Below, piece by piece: positions 60,943-64,000 of a stretch of 64,000 nt of DNA. Under the pieces are notes generated by a model. The model did no database searches. It saw only the letters and a program-made list of their open reading frames with translations, and was not told the DNA's origin. The stretch comes from Rhynchopus euleeides (lineage: Eukaryota > Euglenozoa > Diplonemea > Diplonemida > Diplonemidae). Where the stretch lies: the NCBI GenBank assembly GCA_963210315.1, contig OY723252.1, positions 1,426,001 to 1,490,000 of the forward strand. Reading direction: 5' to 3'. Made by a program: the position numbers and the translations under genes. How positions within the stretch are numbered: the stretch's first letter is position 1; each line of letters begins with the position of its first letter.

Positions 60943-61029
60943 CCACCAGCGCCCACACGCCTCCACAGTCAGGCCGAAACCACACGACGACTGCTACTCG
61001 AGGCAGGCATAGAACCCAACCCAGGCCCC
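60937..61029 (+). promoter_or_regulatory. Candidate recoding site: in-frame TGA followed by 2A-like motif
   Basis: ORF1 ends GTC TGA, followed by CCA CCA. The same frame then runs on with no stop. Codons 15-29 after the TGA read RRLLLEAGIEPNPGP. The last eight residues (61006-61029) match the 2A consensus D-V/I-E-x-N-P-G-P except for Gly in place of Asp, preceded by the Leu-rich stretch usual for 2A. The endonuclease starts four residues later. UGA followed by C is the leakiest stop tetranucleotide in many eukaryotes; readthrough here is inferred. Confidence 0.7.
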
Positions 61030-64000
61030 CTCCTGAAATGCCTGAGCTGGAATATCAACGGCCTCACCCCGGCGAGAAAGGCGGAGCTCAACACCCTCCT
61101 GGAGAAGAAACGATACGACGTCGTCCTCCTCCAGGAGCTAAAGGCCGCCCAGACGGGGAAGATCAACTTCAACGGGTACGCAGCACACACCCGTGTCCGG
61201 AAGGCGTCGCGGGCCAAGGGGACAAGTGAGACCCACGGGGGCGGTATCACTACCCTGGTGCGCAAAGACCTGGGCGCAACAGTGGCAGAATACAAGAATT
61301 GGAAAGTCACAGAGCGACAGGACGTGGAGGTGTGCGGCGTACATATCATTCACATCTACCGTCCCAGCGCAGTGGGTTTACAAAAGGCGGACACCAGGCG
61401 GGATGACTTCGACACCGAGGAGTTGCCGTGTGGAGATAACGTCGTGATCGCAGGTGACCTGAACGCGCACCACCCAACATGGAGCGCGGCGAAGACACCG
61501 AACACCGTCGGGACCCAACTCAATGACTGGGCACAGGAACACGGCATGCGCATCTACAACACCCCTGAATCATCGACGCGCATAGTAGGCGAAAACGCTA
61601 CATCACCCGATGTCGTCGTCGCGAGTGACTGGAACCCGGTGCAATGGAGGGTGCTGAACACCGGGAGCTCCGATCACCTGCCGATGGAATTCGACGTTCC
61701 CTGCGAGCACCTCACAGAACCGCAACACAGGGACACAACGAATACCAAACCGCTGTGGAACTGGAAGGAGGCGGACTGGGAAGCTTACTGCGCTGAGATG
61801 GAGCGGAGTGCTGACGGAGTAAGCGGGTGGAAGGATGCGACCACCGCGTACGCGCGATGGGCCCACACGCTGCTGGAGGTGGCGAAGCGCCACATCCCTA
61901 GACACCGCAGGCGGAAGCGGAAGCGTCGATGGTGCGACAAGAAGGTGCAAAAAGCGATCCGCGAGAGGGACACGGAGATCGGGCGCCAACAACGCACACC
62001 ACCGGCGCAGCTCACGAAAGATGACGGCACAACCCTCACCCGCCTCAGGAGGGAAGTCACCAACCAAATCCGGCGAGCGAAGCGTGAGGTCTGGGAAGCC
62101 CGGGCAACTGACGCCTCGCGCACCAACGGGGCCTTCAACCTCCTGCGTGAGCTGGACGGCAGAGCGGACAAAGCCCAGCCGTACCCACTACTCGACGAGG
62201 GGGACCCCCTCACCACTGACAGACAGAAGGCCGACTGCCTCGGACGACTGTATGCGGCGACAAGCGGCGGCGGGGGGGTGGCCCACCCGGACGAGCCATT
62301 AAGTGCCCCACAACTCCCACCGGAAAGCGCGAAACCCCACCCCTCAGAGGCCCCCTTCACCAGGGCGGAGCTTGACATCATCATCCACTCGCTGGCCGAG
62401 AAGAAGACGCCAGGCCCAGACGGTGTCCACAATGAGTTCCTCAAACACCTCGGCCCCAGGGCACGGGAGGGCCTGCTGCACATCTGCAACCTGTCGTGGG
62501 TGAGCGGCAGACTCCCGAAGGAATGGACACAAGCGACCCTCTTCCCGATCCACAAGCCGGGGAAACCCGCCTCCGACCCCAACTCCTACCGTCCAATCGC
62601 ACTCACGAGCGGGGCGAGCAAAGTGATGGAACGGATGATCGCCAAGAGGCTCACACAGCTCATGGAGGACCCCACAGAGCCGATGCACAACCTCAACGAC
62701 GTGCAGGCAGGCTTCCGTCGCCACAGGTCCGCGGTGGACAACGTGGCGATGCTCACACAGCTGGCACGGGATGCACTGGCAGAAGGCCGCAGCGCAATCC
62801 TGCTCACCGTGGACATGGAGAAGGCGTACGACACGGTGAGTCGAGATGCCATCCTCCGGCGCCTCAAAGAGATGAACACACCAGCACGATACCTTCGGTG
62901 GTTCACAAGTTACCTGGACAACCGAAGGGCGACTACGACAGTATGTGGTACACACGGGGATACCTACCACATGGCCGAGGGGGTGCCCCAGGGTACAGTG
63001 CTGTCCCCCCTCCTCTTCAACTGCGCCATGGCAGAGGTGGCGAATACCCTCAGCGCGCACTGCAAAGGGTATACCGCCATATATGCCGACGATCTGGCCA
63101 TCCTCCTCACGGGGGACGATATCGATGACACAACAGCGAAGACCGAAACGGCACTCGGCCTCCTCGAGGAATGCCTCCCCCGACTTGGTTTCCGCCTGTC
63201 CCGCGACAAAACCTCCTTCCTCCCTTTCGTGTCACGGCGAGATGCGGAGGGCATACGGAAAACCGACCTCCCCCTCACCTACTCAGATGGGAGTCTGGTC
63301 AAGCGGGGTGACAGAACGAAGTACCTGGGGGTCCTCATCGACGAGACCTGCAGCATGACCGCGCACCTCGAGCAAGTCAAGATCACTTACCGACGCCGCC
63401 TAGCACTCCTACACATGCTGGCAGGACGAGACTGGGGCTGCGACGCGCACACACTGCGGCAGGTGTACCTAACATACGTGCTCCCCGCGGTAACCTATGC
63501 CATATGCGTATGGGGGATCGCACTCACCAACAAGGCCTTCGGCGAGCTGGAGACGATCCACCGCCGGGCTGCGCGGCTCATCACGGGCTGCGCCTTCACC
63601 ACGGACACAGCGGAACTGCTGTGGGAGGCACACCTGCCGACCCTCGAAGAGAAGATGTACACCGAAGCGGCTACGGCGTACGAGCGGATTCGACGGGTTG
63701 GTGGGTCCCCGGGGTCAACGGCGATCCAAAAAGCGTCGCGCACCGCCGGCAGCACGTGGCTTCGTTTGGCTGAATCGGTGGTCAAACGCACCGCCATCTA
63801 CACACGCAGCCCGGGCCCTGCCACAATCATATCCCACTACCCGGTGGCACCGTGGGAGTGGCAAGGGATGCTCGGGAACATCCAGATACACCCCGCCATC
63901 CCTGGCCTGAGCCGGAGCGACCCCGACCAGACCGACGCGGAGAGGTACGCTATGGCGCAGGTGATGCTGGCGGGACTCCCCCAGGCGGAGCTGCACGCCT
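60943..64000 (+). CDS. Non-LTR retrotransposon ORF2: 2A-like, AP endonuclease, reverse transcriptase (partial)
   Basis: The frame is open for 1019 codons to the window edge, so the C-terminus is missing. Numbering is from the codon after the TGA. Residues 22-29 are the 2A-like motif. Residues 33-245 are an exonuclease-endonuclease-phosphatase domain: LSWNINGL (N37), VVLLQE (E65), GDLNAHHPTW (D172, N174), SSDHLP (D244, H245). Reverse transcriptase covers about 475-800: KTPGPDG, PNSYRPIAL, VQAGFRRHRS, TVDMEKAYD (D624), EGVPQGTVLSPLLF, IYADDLAIL (D716, D717) and TKYLGVLID. All catalytic residues are present. The Ala in YADD and the AP-type endonuclease place it in the Jockey/I/Tad-like assemblage; the clade is not settled. 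An RNase H domain could follow beyond the edge. The first in-frame ATG is at 61546, too late for an active endonuclease. Confidence 0.93.

Noticed and set aside
61603..63278. Minus-strand frames up to 265 codons over the reverse transcriptase
   Set aside because: Antisense shadows of a GC-rich coding region with intact RT and endonuclease motifs.
1..64000. Telomeric repeats or a bacterial contaminant contig
   Set aside because: No runs of telomere-type repeats were found, and the retrotransposon, 28S fragments and Harbinger-type transposase argue for a eukaryotic chromosome interior.

Overview
The window is a gene-poor, repeat-saturated stretch of a eukaryotic nuclear genome, probably a protist with a large transposon-rich genome. 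The evidence is a non-LTR retrotransposon with AP-type endonuclease and YADD reverse transcriptase, a PIF/Harbinger-type transposase, cytoplasmic-type (28S) rRNA fragments, polypyrimidine and purine tracts resembling introns and UTRs, and no bacterial-style operons. A chromerid or other alveolate relative would fit, but nothing here proves the species. A 200-base N run at 24201-24400 marks an assembly gap.

Layout. 1-4047: a 41-bp satellite whose unit carries a perfect 18-bp palindrome; the array flips orientation at about 3192. 4048-9800: low-complexity DNA with clusters of TTCGCGCGAA, foldback hairpins and two tRNA-like remnants. 9.8-16.2 kb: nested inverted-repeat elements, one with a 6-bp duplication and one carrying a 379-codon gene plus a basic, possibly histone-like gene. 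16.2-20.8 kb: mostly unrecognised, with two small putative exons. 20.8-22.1 kb: a TA-flanked element containing a decayed 28S rRNA segment, then a 110-bp MITE. 22.1-25.3 kb: low complexity, the gap and a 380-bp satellite. 26.2-27.3 and 34.6-35.7 kb: two copies, in opposite orientation, of a 1148-bp foldback element. 28.67-29.15 kb: a small gene for a signal-peptide plus single-TM protein. 29.4-30.5 kb: another TA-flanked element with antisense 28S sequence. 31.8-33.0 and 38.9-40.1 kb: two more foldback elements, the second with a coding-like fragment. 42.3-44.5 kb: the Harbinger-like transposase (minus strand) with a histone H1-like tail, followed by a second 41-bp satellite (44.5-45.6 kb) that overlaps its first possible start codon. 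46-59 kb: MITEs, GC-hairpin repeats, a 31-bp satellite, pseudogenes and a Pro/Ser-rich 518-codon ORF whose stop lies in a dispersed 150-bp repeat. 59.3-64.0 kb: a non-LTR retrotransposon running off the right edge.

The most interesting unit is the terminal retrotransposon. ORF1 and ORF2 are in the same frame, separated by one TGA. ORF2 has no in-frame ATG before the endonuclease core is well under way. A 2A-like motif, GIEPNPGP, sits 22 codons after the TGA and directly before the endonuclease. This suggests stop readthrough plus ribosome skipping, or a single gag-2A-pol polyprotein gene with one nonsense mutation. The second theme is a large family of inverted-repeat elements without transposase, several of which have captured host DNA, including two different pieces of 28S rRNA.
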